A stretch of 64,000 nt of DNA from Bacteroidaceae bacterium (GCA_016280445.1 JAEEGS010000009.1:1-64000); one strand, 5' to 3'. Positions 19,609 to 29,640 are shown, counted from the stretch's first letter. Numbers and translations: made by a program. The notes: generated from the sequence alone by a model not told the origin.

Positions 19609-22011
19609 TTAAAACTCAAACAATAAACGAGCATTTATTTGTCGTCGTGTCAGATAATTTGGCACCGCATACTGGTGATTTGTAATGTCTGTCACCCAAT
19701 AATAACTGTTCACGTTGGAAATGTCGAGAATGTTGAAGGCATCAATGCCCAGCCAAATGTTGCGGAATGCACGACCGATGCCCGTGTAGATGTGACGGTC
19801 TTCGTTCTTGAGCAGTCGGTAACTGATGCCCAAATCGACACGCCGATAACTGGGCATGCGGAACACCTGCTTTTCACGTCCAGAGTGTGGAGGACCAAAG
19901 GGAAGTCCACCCGCATAATGCCCCTGCACGGTCACCTTCCAGCGGTCGGTGTTGGGGAAATAGTCGCTGAAGAACACGGCACAATTCAGTCGCTGGTCGG
20001 TGGGACGAGGCACATACTTTCCGTCGTTGATTTTCTCTGCTGTCTTCATGATGCCCACACTCAGCCATGAATCCGTTCCCGGCACAAACTCTCCATAGAT
20101 TTTCATGTCCAACCCTGCCGCATAGCCTTTCGAGATGTTCCCGCCATAATACACAACACGCACATTGTCAATGTTGTAGGGAATCAAATCGTCCAATGCC
20201 TTGTAATACGCTTCGGCAGTGAATTTGAATGGACGCATGTTCACCCGGAACTTATACTCCATGCCCAGCACGAAATGGATGCTTCGCTGTGACTTGATGT
20301 CCTTGCGTAAGAAGGCCATCGTGTTGCCGTTCACGGTGGTGGTGTCACGCATTTCCTTGTAGAAGGGCGTTTGATAGTACAAACCCGTGGAGAATCGGTA
20401 CGTTAAATTGTCATTGCTTGCAGGTGTGAAGGCGATGGTGGCCCTGGGCGAGAAGAGTGTTTCTTTGTTCCAGTCCCAGTGTGTTAGACGGGCACCATAG
20501 TTCAACACCAAACTTCCTTCATTATATTCTTTACGGAAAGTATCTTGAAAATAAAACTCGTAATGTTTTGATTTTTCGCTATTTAATGAAGTTGTATTGT
20601 AGATGAGGTCTAAGCGGTCAGACGAGTGGGGGAGTGAGTATCCTGCCGAATCTCTCATCTCCCATTCACGCATGGTTTCATCCACTTTTTCCATCTTCAT
20701 CAACAATCCATAGCGAAAATCGTGGCTGGTCAGACGGTTGCGGCCCGTGAGGCCAATATTCATCATCCTGGCATTGAGTCGGTTTCTCGCATGTTCATGA
20801 TAGGTTCCGATGCCCAAACTCTCTGTGTCACCGTCGTTGTTCAGCCAATATTCACCATTGATGTCATACGTTTCCCGTTCTTTGGTCTTGAAACCCGACC
20901 AGTTGAAGGTCAGCGAGTTCATCTTGTTGAAATTGTGGGTGGCAGAAAAAGCACCGAAATAAGTGTGGAATTTGTCGTGCTCGCTGCCATCGAAATACAC
21001 CTTGAATTCCTTCACGTCCTCAGCCGTTCCAAACTTGGTGGTACGGTCTTTGGGTGTGAAGTCATAATCGTTCGTCGAAATCACACCCATCAAATCAAAC
21101 GTCCATCGCTGATTGGGACTCCAACTCATATAAGTTTGATAATCAAAGTCCTTTGGCTTGTATTCTCCCTTTGTTTCCAGTGTGCCTAACAAATTCTTCA
21201 TGGTTTTGTAGCGCACGGCATGCGTCATCGAAAACTTATCAGAGCCAAATCCCACATAGCCACTGGCACCCAACAAACTGGCACTCACACTGCCTTCAAA
21301 GCCTTTCACCTTCTTGTAGGTGATGTCCAGCACACTCGACATCTTCTCCCCATATCTGGCTTCAAAACCACCTGCTGAGAACCCAATGCGTTCCACCATG
21401 TCAGGGTTGATAATGCTCAATCCTTCCTGTTGTCCACTACGAATCAGCAAGGGACGATAAACTTCTACTCCGTTGATATACACAGAGTTCTCATCGAAAG
21501 AGCCACCGCGTACATTGTACTGGGAAGACAACTCATTGTGCGTGGAAACACCTGCCTGGCTCGTGATGAGTTTCTCCACGCCACCTCCAGAGGCATTGCC
21601 CATGTGCCGCATGTCCTGCATGTTCACATCAGTCATGGTGCTTGTCTGCCGACGAATATCCGTCACTTCAACCTCGCCCAGTTCATATCCGAGCGAAGGC
21701 AGCATCACGTTCAACGTCACAGAATCCACAGGGTTGGCCAACACACGTTTTCTGGTTTCGTAGCCAATCATGGAAAAAATGACCACCATAGAATCACTGC
21801 TTTCGCATGAAAAACGATATTCGCCCTTCAAATTACACACAGCGCCGCATCCGGTGCCTTCCACACGAACCTGAGCAAGTTCAAGAGCTGATTTCTTGTC
21901 ATCAGTCACTTTGCCCTTAATAATCACTGTTTGTGCCTGTGCACATAACACGCCAAGCACAAACAGCAACAAAGCCATTCCTGTATATTTATAAATAATG
22001 TGTCTTATCAT
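19609..22011 (-). CDS. TonB-dependent receptor with N-terminal carboxypeptidase-regulatory-like domain
   Basis: VIIKGKVTDDKKSALELAQVRVEGT..., plug domain VEKLITSQAGVSTHNELSSQYNVRGGSFDENSVYINGVEVYRP, beta-barrel ending in LLFEF. Confidence 0.92.
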   Translation of the reverse strand: MIRHIIYKYTGMALLLFVLGVLCAQAQTVIIKGKVTDDKKSALELAQVRVEGTGCGAVCNLKGEYRFSCESSDSMVVIFSMIGYETRKRVLANPVDSVTLNVMLPSLGYELGEVEVTDIRRQTSTMTDVNMQDMRHMGNASGGGVEKLITSQAGVSTHNELSSQYNVRGGSFDENSVYINGVEVYRPLLIRSGQQEGLSIINPDMVERIGFSAGGFEARYGEKMSSVLDITYKKVKGFEGSVSASLLGASGYVGFGSDKFSMTHAVRYKTMKNLLGTLETKGEYKPKDFDYQTYMSWSPNQRWTFDLMGVISTNDYDFTPKDRTTKFGTAEDVKEFKVYFDGSEHDKFHTYFGAFSATHNFNKMNSLTFNWSGFKTKERETYDINGEYWLNNDGDTESLGIGTYHEHARNRLNARMMNIGLTGRNRLTSHDFRYGLLMKMEKVDETMREWEMRDSAGYSLPHSSDRLDLIYNTTSLNSEKSKHYEFYFQDTFRKEYNEGSLVLNYGARLTHWDWNKETLFSPRATIAFTPASNDNLTYRFSTGLYYQTPFYKEMRDTTTVNGNTMAFLRKDIKSQRSIHFVLGMEYKFRVNMRPFKFTAEAYYKALDDLIPYNIDNVRVVYYGGNISKGYAAGLDMKIYGEFVPGTDSWLSVGIMKTAEKINDGKYVPRPTDQRLNCAVFFSDYFPNTDRWKVTVQGHYAGGLPFGPPHSGREKQVFRMPSYRRVDLGISYRLLKNEDRHIYTGIGRAFRNIWLGIDAFNILDISNVNSYYWVTDITNHQYAVPNYLTRRQINARLLFEF

Positions 22012-22156
22012 CATAAATAGAATAACGAAAACACCCATTCGTATATTGTGCCAACACACACAATCCTTTTGTTTCCTTTTTCGATTTTAATCGCGGTTAT
22101 GTTAAATAAGAAAAAAATGAATAACTACTTCATTTCTTTGAGTGAAGAAAAAATCG

Positions 22157-22164
22157 TACCTTTG
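22157..22164 (+). promoter_or_regulatory. -7 promoter element (TACCTTTG) upstream of mazG
   Basis: TACCTTTG with TTTG at 22137-22140 upstream. Confidence 0.6.
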
Positions 22165-22251
22165 CAGCAAGTTATCAATTACAACAAAACCCTGTTGTCA
22201 ATTATAGTAGAAAATAGATATTAACTGTACAGAAAAATTGCTAAAGAAATT

Positions 22252-23094
22252 ATGCATACAAGAAAAGAAAAGATGGAGGCTTTCGGCCGTTTACTCGATG
22301 TGATGGACGACCTCCGCGAGAAATGTCCTTGGGACAGAAAACAGACCAACGAATCGCTGCGTGCCAACACTATTGAGGAAACTTACGAATTGTACGATGC
22401 GCTCCTCAAGAATGACAATGTCAATATTTGCAAAGAGTTGGGCGATGTGTTACTCCACATTGTTTTTTATTCCAAGATTGGCGAAGAAAAAAATGCGTTC
22501 GATGTGGCCGATGTCTGCAACCAGCTCTGCGACAAACTCATTTTCCGTCATCCGCATGTGTATGGCGATGTGAAGGCCGAAACAGCCAGCGATGTGAAAC
22601 GCACATGGGAACAAATCAAAACAAAGGAGAAAGATGGCAACAAGACGGTCCTTTCAGGAGTGCCAGATGCACTTCCATCGCTCATCAAGGCTTATCGTAT
22701 TCAGGACAAGGCACGCAATGTCGGTTTCGACTGGGAAGAACGTCGGGATGTGTGGAAAAAGGTGAAGGAGGAAATTACCGAGTTTGAAGCTGAAGTGGAA
22801 CAAGCCCACGCGCTTGGTGGTTCTCTTCATCCTGATAATGCCATTGCTGATGCCGACAAGGAAGCTGCAAAACGTCGCGTCACAGATGAGTTTGGCGATG
22901 TGATGTTCAGTCTTATCAATGCTGCCCGTCTCTACAAAATCAATCCTGACAACGCGCTGGAACACACCAACCAGAAGTTCATCCACCGTTTCAATTATGT
23001 AGAAGCGAAAGCCAAAGAAAAAGGTCTGGACTTGAAAGACCTGACCTTAGAACAAATGGATGCGTGGTGGAACGAAGCGAAAACGCTGAATTGA
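22252..23094 (+). CDS. mazG: Nucleoside triphosphate pyrophosphohydrolase MazG
   Basis: LREKCPWDRKQTNESLRANTIEETYEL, KELGDVLLHIVFYSKI, second domain DEFGDVMFSLINAAR. Confidence 0.95.
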   Translation: MHTRKEKMEAFGRLLDVMDDLREKCPWDRKQTNESLRANTIEETYELYDALLKNDNVNICKELGDVLLHIVFYSKIGEEKNAFDVADVCNQLCDKLIFRHPHVYGDVKAETASDVKRTWEQIKTKEKDGNKTVLSGVPDALPSLIKAYRIQDKARNVGFDWEERRDVWKKVKEEITEFEAEVEQAHALGGSLHPDNAIADADKEAAKRRVTDEFGDVMFSLINAARLYKINPDNALEHTNQKFIHRFNYVEAKAKEKGLDLKDLTLEQMDAWWNEAKTLN

Positions 23095-23125
23095 GGATTC
23101 CAAACCTCGTTCAATTCGTGGTTTT

Positions 23126-25903
23126 TTAATCAAAGTAATTAGGCTTTCTCTTTCGTGCCTCCTCCAAACTGACCATGCCGGACTCCCCTTCTCCTCTTTC
23201 AGAACGGAGTTCGGCATATTTTTTGTCCAATTCATCGGTCAATTCGGCTCTTGTTTCGGGATTCAGCAATTTGGCACTGGCTATCACATTCTGCGAAGCG
23301 TCTTTCATCCAAAGGACTGGGCCATGATAAACGGGTGCAATCTTCAGGGCCGTATGCAATTCGCTGGTCGTCGCACCTCCAATCATGATGGGGATGTTAG
23401 CACTACGTTCTTCCAAGGCGCGAGCCACATTCACCATTTCTTCCAGAGATGGTGTGATGAGTCCGGAAAGCCCGATGATATCGACTTTTTCTTCAATGGC
23501 GCGCTCCACAATGGTTTCTGTTGGCACCATGACACCTAGGTCGATGATTTCGTAGTTATTGCAAGCGAGGATCACGCTCACAATGTTCTTGCCGATGTCG
23601 TGCACATCGCCTTTGACGGTAGCCAATAACACTTTTCCCGCTTTTTGTGCTCCTTCCGAACGGCTGGCCTCAATCAGCGGTTGCAGAATGCCCACGGCCC
23701 TTTTCATCGTCCGAGCCGTTTTCACTACTTGTGGCAAGAACATCTTACCAGCTCCGAAGAGTTCTCCCACGGTGTTCATGGCGTCCATCAAGGGGCCTTC
23801 AATAATCTTGACAGGGTTATTATAAAGTTGTGCCGCCTCGTCCAAATCGGTTTCGAGATAGTCACCGATACCCTTCACCAGAGCATGCTTCAATCGTTCT
23901 TCCACGGTGCCGTTTCGCCAATCATCCGCAGAGTTTTTTGGTAAAACACCTCCATTCTTCAGTGCTTCCTTTTCAGCGTCCTTCTCTGCTTTAATTCGAG
24001 CCGCGATATCAATCAACCTTTCCGTCGCTCCGGCATCTCGATTCAGCAGCACATCGTCAATGGCCGTCAGCACATCGTCAGGGATGTCGCTGTACAGAAC
24101 CTGTGTGGCAGGGTTGACAATACCCATGTCTTGCCCTTTGCCGATGGTGTGATAGAGAAAGACCGCATGCATCGCCTCACGGATGTAATTGTTGCCACGA
24201 AACGAGAAGGACAAGTTGCTAATGCCACCCGACACATGTGCTCCTGGCAGATTCTGACGAATCCACTCGGTGGCACGTATGAAATCGAGCCCGTAGGCGT
24301 TATGCTCTTCCATGCCCGTCGCCACTGCCAGCACGTTGGGGTCAAAAATGATGTCAAGCGGATTGAAGCCCACCTTGTCCACTAACAGGCGGTAAGCACG
24401 TTCACAAATCTCAATTTTTCGTTCGTATGTGGTGGCTTGTCCCATTTCATCGAATGCCATCACCACTGCGGCGGCACCCAAACGCTTGATTTCACGGGCT
24501 TTTTCCAGGAACTTCTCCTCCCCTTCTTTCAGCGAGATGCTGTTCACAATACTTTTTCCCTGCACGCATTTCAAGCCTGCTGTAATCACATTCCAGTCGC
24601 TGGAATCAATCATGACAGGCACCTTGGCAATGTCGGGGTCGCTCATCAGCATATTGAGGAACGTAACCATCTCATGTTTGGCATCCAGAAGGCCGTCGTC
24701 CATGTTTACATCGATGACCAACGCACCGTCCTCCACCTGTTTTCTTGCGATGGAAAGGGCTTCTTCGTAGTTCTTTTCGCTGATGAGACGGAGGAATTTG
24801 CGCGAACCAGCCACATTGCACCGTTCGCCCACATTGACGAAACGGCGTTCTGGAGTGAGTTCCAGAAGTTCCAATCCGCTCAGCCACATGTTCACAGGTT
24901 TTCCGACGGGCACATGGGGATTTTTCCCCTCGACAAGGGCTGGATAAAGTTCTATGAATTTCTCGGTCGTTCCGCAACAACCACCGATGATGTTCACCAA
25001 TCCTTCGTCCACATATTCCTTCACCTGTTCTGCCATCATCGTGGGTGTTTGGTCGTAAAGTCCTAACGAATTGGGAAGGCCAGCATTCGGGTGTGCAGAG
25101 ATATAATAAGGCGCTTTTTCTGCCAGCACTTTCAGGAAGGGTTTCAACTGGCGTGCACCAAACGAGCAGTTCAAGCCGATGGAAAAGATGTCGGCATGTT
25201 GCACACTTGCCAAGAATGCCTCCAATGTCTGTCCTGAGAGTGTCCGTCCGGCGGTGTCGCTCACAGTGATGGACAGCATCAATGGCACACGCTTCCCCAC
25301 TCTTTCCATCGCCTTTTCTGCCGAATAAATGGCGGCTTTCGCGTTCAGCGAGTCGAAAATGGTCTCAATCAAAAGGGCATCCACTCCACCCTCCAACAAC
25401 GCTTCCATCTGCTCCACGTATGCCTCTACCAGTTCTTCATAGGTCAGACTTCGCAATGCCGGATTGTTCACATCGGGCGAAATGCTCAGCGTCTTGTTCG
25501 TCGGTCCCACATCGCCCAAAACAAAGCGCGGTTTCATCGGTGTTTCCCGAGTGTATTCATCGGCCAACTGACGAGCAAGTTTTGTGGCAGCCAGGTTGAT
25601 GTCGCGGCAATGTTCCTGCATATGATAATCGGCCATCGACACACGTTGCGACGAGAAGGTGCAAGTGGTGATAAGGTCGGCTCCTGCATCAAGATACTTC
25701 CGGTGAATATCGGCGATTACATCGGGACGGGTCAAACAAAGGATGTCGTTGTTGCCCTTCATCAATCCAGGCACATCAACGAATTGTGAGCCTCTGAAGT
25801 CTTCCTCCACAAGCCCGTATTGCTGAATCATGGTGCCCATTGCACCGTCCAGAATCAGTATCCTTTCTTTGATGATATCGTGTATGCCCTTGTTTGTGTT
25901 CAT
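23126..25903 (-). CDS. metH: Cobalamin-dependent methionine synthase lacking the C-terminal activation domain
   Basis: Hcy domain (GLNCSFG, GGCCGTT), pterin-binding domain (VNVGERCNVAGSRKF), B12-binding GDVHDIGKNIV; 925 aa, ends in ...LEEARKRKPNYFD*. Confidence 0.95.
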   Translation of the reverse strand: MNTNKGIHDIIKERILILDGAMGTMIQQYGLVEEDFRGSQFVDVPGLMKGNNDILCLTRPDVIADIHRKYLDAGADLITTCTFSSQRVSMADYHMQEHCRDINLAATKLARQLADEYTRETPMKPRFVLGDVGPTNKTLSISPDVNNPALRSLTYEELVEAYVEQMEALLEGGVDALLIETIFDSLNAKAAIYSAEKAMERVGKRVPLMLSITVSDTAGRTLSGQTLEAFLASVQHADIFSIGLNCSFGARQLKPFLKVLAEKAPYYISAHPNAGLPNSLGLYDQTPTMMAEQVKEYVDEGLVNIIGGCCGTTEKFIELYPALVEGKNPHVPVGKPVNMWLSGLELLELTPERRFVNVGERCNVAGSRKFLRLISEKNYEEALSIARKQVEDGALVIDVNMDDGLLDAKHEMVTFLNMLMSDPDIAKVPVMIDSSDWNVITAGLKCVQGKSIVNSISLKEGEEKFLEKAREIKRLGAAAVVMAFDEMGQATTYERKIEICERAYRLLVDKVGFNPLDIIFDPNVLAVATGMEEHNAYGLDFIRATEWIRQNLPGAHVSGGISNLSFSFRGNNYIREAMHAVFLYHTIGKGQDMGIVNPATQVLYSDIPDDVLTAIDDVLLNRDAGATERLIDIAARIKAEKDAEKEALKNGGVLPKNSADDWRNGTVEERLKHALVKGIGDYLETDLDEAAQLYNNPVKIIEGPLMDAMNTVGELFGAGKMFLPQVVKTARTMKRAVGILQPLIEASRSEGAQKAGKVLLATVKGDVHDIGKNIVSVILACNNYEIIDLGVMVPTETIVERAIEEKVDIIGLSGLITPSLEEMVNVARALEERSANIPIMIGGATTSELHTALKIAPVYHGPVLWMKDASQNVIASAKLLNPETRAELTDELDKKYAELRSERGEGESGMVSLEEARKRKPNYFD

Positions 25904-25914
25904 TTCCTCTCCTG

Positions 25915-26391
25915 TTAATAAATGTGAGCCTTCTTCACTCTGTCTATTTCCCTCCTGTCTTCTTTCTCCTTCAGCGTCTGGCGTTTGTCATACTCCTTCT
26001 TGCCTCGTGCCAAAGCGATGTCGAGTTTTGCCAATCCCTTCTCATTGATATACAGACGGACAGGCACGATGGTGAATCCCGGTGCTTTTGTGTCTTCCTG
26101 CAAATTGTGGATTTCCTTACGGTTCAGGAGCAGTTTCCGTTCCCTGCGCTCCACATGATTGTTGTACGAACCCTCCGAATAGAGTGCCACATACATGTTC
26201 TTCACCCAAATCTCCCCGTTATTGATGTAGCAGTAGGTGTCCACCAGACTTGCCTTGCCGGCACGGATACTCTTGATTTCCGTACCCGTCAACACAATGC
26301 CAGCCGTGAAGGTATCGATAAACTCATAGTCGAACGACGCCCTCTTGTTCTTGATGTTCACCTGCTGATTCTTCGCCACTTTCTTCGCCAT
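25915..26391 (-). CDS. smpB: SsrA-binding protein
   Basis: [58 protein letters not shown]-terminal [21 protein letters not shown]. Confidence 0.97.
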   Translation of the reverse strand: MAKKVAKNQQVNIKNKRASFDYEFIDTFTAGIVLTGTEIKSIRAGKASLVDTYCYINNGEIWVKNMYVALYSEGSYNNHVERRERKLLLNRKEIHNLQEDTKAPGFTIVPVRLYINEKGLAKLDIALARGKKEYDKRQTLKEKEDRREIDRVKKAHIY

Positions 26392-26413
26392 AGTCCTTAT
26401 TGTCAATTGCCAA

Positions 26414-26935
26414 CTAAATAAACTTGTCCATGTTCTCCATAATCATCTTTGCCACCGCAGGAGTCACCTCCTCCTGATGCTCATCCAGGAAATCATCGCC
26501 CAACTCGTTCAACTCCTCCAACTGCTCATACATCGCCATGAATTCCTCGTCATCCATCTCTTTGGCAAATTCCTCCTGATGCTTGTGGTACTCTTTCTTC
26601 ACCTCATACAGCAATTTGGAAAAATCCTTCATCACCTTCTCTTGACCTTCTACACTTCCCCACTCTTTTTTCACCACCATCGGGAACGGTCCTTCCAGCA
26701 CATACGGAGCAAACCCATTCATAATCAGTTGAATGAATCCGCCCTCCATCACCTCGTCCAGCACATAGCGGTAGCACAACACCGCGTGCTGCTCCGCACT
26801 CGGCATTTCCATGTTCTCCGCCGTCAACGCACCGCCCACAGCCGTCAGATACCCGTCCGTCACCCATTGGATGAACCCGATGCTATCCTGCTGTTCATAC
26901 TTCTCCCGTGCCAGTTGCTTGTCCAAATGTATCAT
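26414..26935 (-). CDS. DMP19/DUF4375-like protein
   Basis: [33 protein letters not shown] pattern; start at MIHLDK because TACCTTTG lies at 26957-26964. Confidence 0.6.
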   Translation of the reverse strand: MIHLDKQLAREKYEQQDSIGFIQWVTDGYLTAVGGALTAENMEMPSAEQHAVLCYRYVLDEVMEGGFIQLIMNGFAPYVLEGPFPMVVKKEWGSVEGQEKVMKDFSKLLYEVKKEYHKHQEEFAKEMDDEEFMAMYEQLEELNELGDDFLDEHQEEVTPAVAKMIMENMDKFI

Positions 26936-27117
26936 ACTTATGCGTTTAAAAGTTTGCAAAGGTACGACTAAGTGAGAGAAAAAACAAATTTATTGAGTTT
27001 TTTCCGAATATGAGCACCTTTGGCGTAGTATGCAAACTCTTGGAGGACGCTCCTTTGTCAGAGTCGTTCCAAGGTTAGATTGCCAGGATGGCGGCCTGCA
27101 TCCATCCATCCATCGTT

Positions 27118-28077
27118 TTATCTGCCTCCCTGCAGTATTTCTATTATTTTAGGTACAATCTGTTTGCGCACTAGATTTTCCTTGGAATAGGTTACACCTG
27201 TACGGAGCGAGGGGCCGAAGATAGCCTCGGCAACAGCCTGTGTTCCTTCTCCGTAATATATGAAATAGATGCCGTCTATCTCATAATCCTTGTAGTCCGA
27301 TAGAAGAATCTCGCTATCGCTCATGCCATCGTAATTAATGGCGGCATCAGCCATTTTGCGGTTGATTTCGTCCACCTTGTCCTCCAAATGCAACTGGGTG
27401 ACAAGCGCCTCCCATGCCACGGAGTCCATATGCTGTGTGGTAGTCATGCTGAGATTACGTGTGTCGGACAGCAATCCGGCAAGCAGTATCTTGGCAGTCT
27501 CATCATCAATTCTGACACCCAGTTCCCTGTACATCTCGTAAATGATGGTGCAGGTGGCCCCTATCATCTCTCTGCGCACGTAGGGTATGTTACTATTCGA
27601 AATGTCGCCCTCCACATGGTGGTCTATCTTCTGCAGGATGATGGCCTCTCTGGCACCGTCCACACACTGGGCATAGTCGGTGTGGTCGGTCAGAATTAGA
27701 CGTGTCTGTGGCACCACACTACTCTTCAACTCGGGCAAGGAAAAGCCAAATTCACCTGCAATATAGGCTGTCTCGCGGTTAGTTGCACTCGACACCTTTG
27801 CCTTGCAGTTGTAGCCAAGTGCTCTCATCAGCTTGGCATAGCCCAACGACGAACAGACAGCATCCGCGTCAGGCGTTTTGTGGCCATACACGTATGTGGT
27901 GTCCGTCCCCCAGTCGAGCGATTTCAGCATGGCACGAATTGCAGCGCCTTGCTCGGATGTCTTTACTACATCGTCATCCGACGAGCATGATGTGAACACA
28001 AAATAGCCACAAATCATCAGGATGGCGGCAAGCATCCAACAGTTGTCCTTTTGCATGTTTCTTTCCTTATGTTCCAT
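27118..28077 (-). CDS. Lipoprotein-anchored family-II (DHH/DHHA2) inorganic pyrophosphatase-like protein
   Basis: Signal/lipobox MLAAILMICGYFVFTSC|SSDDD; GHKTPDADAVCSS, LTDHTDYAQ, KIDHHVEGD, AGLLSDTRN, NLVRKQIVPKI; -7 TAACTTTG at 28110-28117 (alternative start 28056). Confidence 0.85.
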   Translation of the reverse strand: MEHKERNMQKDNCWMLAAILMICGYFVFTSCSSDDDVVKTSEQGAAIRAMLKSLDWGTDTTYVYGHKTPDADAVCSSLGYAKLMRALGYNCKAKVSSATNRETAYIAGEFGFSLPELKSSVVPQTRLILTDHTDYAQCVDGAREAIILQKIDHHVEGDISNSNIPYVRREMIGATCTIIYEMYRELGVRIDDETAKILLAGLLSDTRNLSMTTTQHMDSVAWEALVTQLHLEDKVDEINRKMADAAINYDGMSDSEILLSDYKDYEIDGIYFIYYGEGTQAVAEAIFGPSLRTGVTYSKENLVRKQIVPKIIEILQGGR

Positions 28078-28109
28078 TAATCTCTCCGTTTTGAAAAACC
28101 TTACAGAGG

Positions 28110-28117
28110 CAAAGTTA
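28110..28117 (-). promoter_or_regulatory. -7 promoter element (TAACTTTG) of the lipoprotein pyrophosphatase gene
   Basis: CAAAGTTA on + strand, about 33 bp upstream of the chosen start. Confidence 0.6.
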
Positions 28118-28242
28118 CAAAAGATTCGGAAAACGCGTCCATTCGTCACATAAGAAATATGATGATGCCATACCTTTTTCTTCATTGTTGTCTCAAAATG
28201 CTACCTTCGCATTTCCTTTCCCTGTCATGTTTCCTTAGGGAG

Positions 28243-28312
28243 CACACTCACAAAGCTCACGAGGCTAACGACGTTAGGCTCGTGAGCTTTGTGGAAGGAG
28301 GCTCGTGGAGGA
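28243..28312 (+). repeat. Dispersed palindromic intergenic element, copy B
   Basis: Contains 45-nt palindrome CACAAAGCTCACGAGGCTAACGACGTTAGGCTCGTGAGCTTTGTG (28249-28293; 21 of 22 pairs complementary) then GAAGGAGGCTCGTGGAGG. Confidence 0.8.
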
Positions 28313-28384
28313 TGTGACAGGAGGGAAAACGGGGATTGTATGATAAAAGCAGAGTGGCTCAAATCCTGTGTCCAAACGGATTTG

Positions 28385-29032
28385 TTATTTGCCGCTGGAT
28401 TCATCATCTACGAAGAAATCTTCCGACTTTGCGGCTGAGAAACTTGTGCCACCTGCCAGTTTGTTGTAGAAGGCACTGCGTGAGAGTTTTTCTTTCAGGA
28501 ACATCTTCTTAGTGCCTGCGGAGTCGGACATGAAGTTCATGCCGTGGTCGATGCCCATTTCTTTGGCTACAGCCAGTGCGTCTTGGTTGGCTCCGATATA
28601 GGTGAAGAGCCAGTTCTTTTTCTTCAAGTCCTCAACCAACAGGGTGATTCGCTGATGATGCCACTCCATAGAAGAGTTCTCATATCCGTCTGTGATGATA
28701 GTCACCAGCACGTTGTCGTTCTCATTAATGTATTGGTGCAGATGCGTGATGGAATCGCCCATGGCATCGTAGAGAGGCGTGTTGTCTGTAGGCAAGTAGT
28801 CCTTCGCCTTGAAGTCCTCCACTTTGGTGATGGGCATACGGTCGTAAACGGTGGCGATGCGCTTGCCATTGAACACGACTAGGCTGAACAGTTGCTCCTG
28901 GCTAGCGTTCTCCTCCTGAGCGGTACGGATGGTCTGGATGGTTTCAACTACGCCGGCAATGGCTTCATTTCTGATGCTGTACATGGAACCTGAGGCGTCA
29001 AGGATGATGAGATTGTAGATTTTCTGTTTCAT
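28385..29032 (-). CDS. vWA-domain protein
   Basis: MIDAS DASGSM, TPLYDAMGD, TIITDGYEN. Confidence 0.85.
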   Translation of the reverse strand: MKQKIYNLIILDASGSMYSIRNEAIAGVVETIQTIRTAQEENASQEQLFSLVVFNGKRIATVYDRMPITKVEDFKAKDYLPTDNTPLYDAMGDSITHLHQYINENDNVLVTIITDGYENSSMEWHHQRITLLVEDLKKKNWLFTYIGANQDALAVAKEMGIDHGMNFMSDSAGTKKMFLKEKLSRSAFYNKLAGGTSFSAAKSEDFFVDDESSGK

Positions 29033-29079
29033 GATGGATAAAGTTTTTGAGGGGTTAATCATTCTTTTTCTGTTTTTTG

Positions 29080-29499
29080 TTATGAGTTTTTCTTTAAGTA
29101 GATGTAGGCAGGATACCTTCCAAGCACAAACAGGGTGACAGGACAGAGCCATATCTGTCTGGTGAATCCTTCCAGACCACTCACCTCATAATGCGCTCCA
29201 CCCGTGAGCGAGTGATCCGTCCGACGCAGTTCGGCATAACCTTCATGCTTTTCCTTTCTCGATGCGGGAATCACGTTGACTCGTGTCTCCACATTGTCAT
29301 CAGAGAGGTATGCACAGAGTTTGTCTGCGCCAGCTACCATCATCAGGTTGTGGTGGTCGAAGGGCCAGTTCGGGAAGTCTACATACCAGAAGCCGTCGAC
29401 CTCGTGGTTGAACTTCAAGTGATACTCACTCTTTTTACCGAACACGCTCTTTTGAATAAGAGAGGCTGCATTCTTCAAATCTTTCAATGAATAATCCAT
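29080..29499 (-). CDS. DUF6717-like small protein
   Basis: FNHEVDGFWYVDFPNWPFDHHNLMMVAGADKLC...; -7 TAACTTTG at 29543-29550. Confidence 0.6.
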   Translation of the reverse strand: MDYSLKDLKNAASLIQKSVFGKKSEYHLKFNHEVDGFWYVDFPNWPFDHHNLMMVAGADKLCAYLSDDNVETRVNVIPASRKEKHEGYAELRRTDHSLTGGAHYEVSGLEGFTRQIWLCPVTLFVLGRYPAYIYLKKNS

Positions 29500-29572
29500 A
29501 ATTTTGATAAATTTGAGGTTTGACATTGGTTCTTTGTCGATGCAAAGTTACTCTATATATAACGGACATGCA

Positions 29573-29615
29573 AATCCCTGCAAGCCTTGCAAACATCGCA
29601 AGTCTTGCAGGGATT
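29573..29615. repeat. Long imperfect palindrome (18-bp arms, 7-nt loop, one mismatch)
   Basis: AATCCCTGCAAGCCTTGC AAACATC GCAAGTCTTGCAGGGATT. Confidence 0.8.
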
Positions 29616-29640
29616 CTGCTTTGTGTTGATAATGAATTGG

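Noticed and set aside
27098-27113. Short CATC/ATCC tetranucleotide run (catccatccatccatc)
   Set aside because: Only about four units in an intergenic 3' region; too short to treat as a phase-variation tract.
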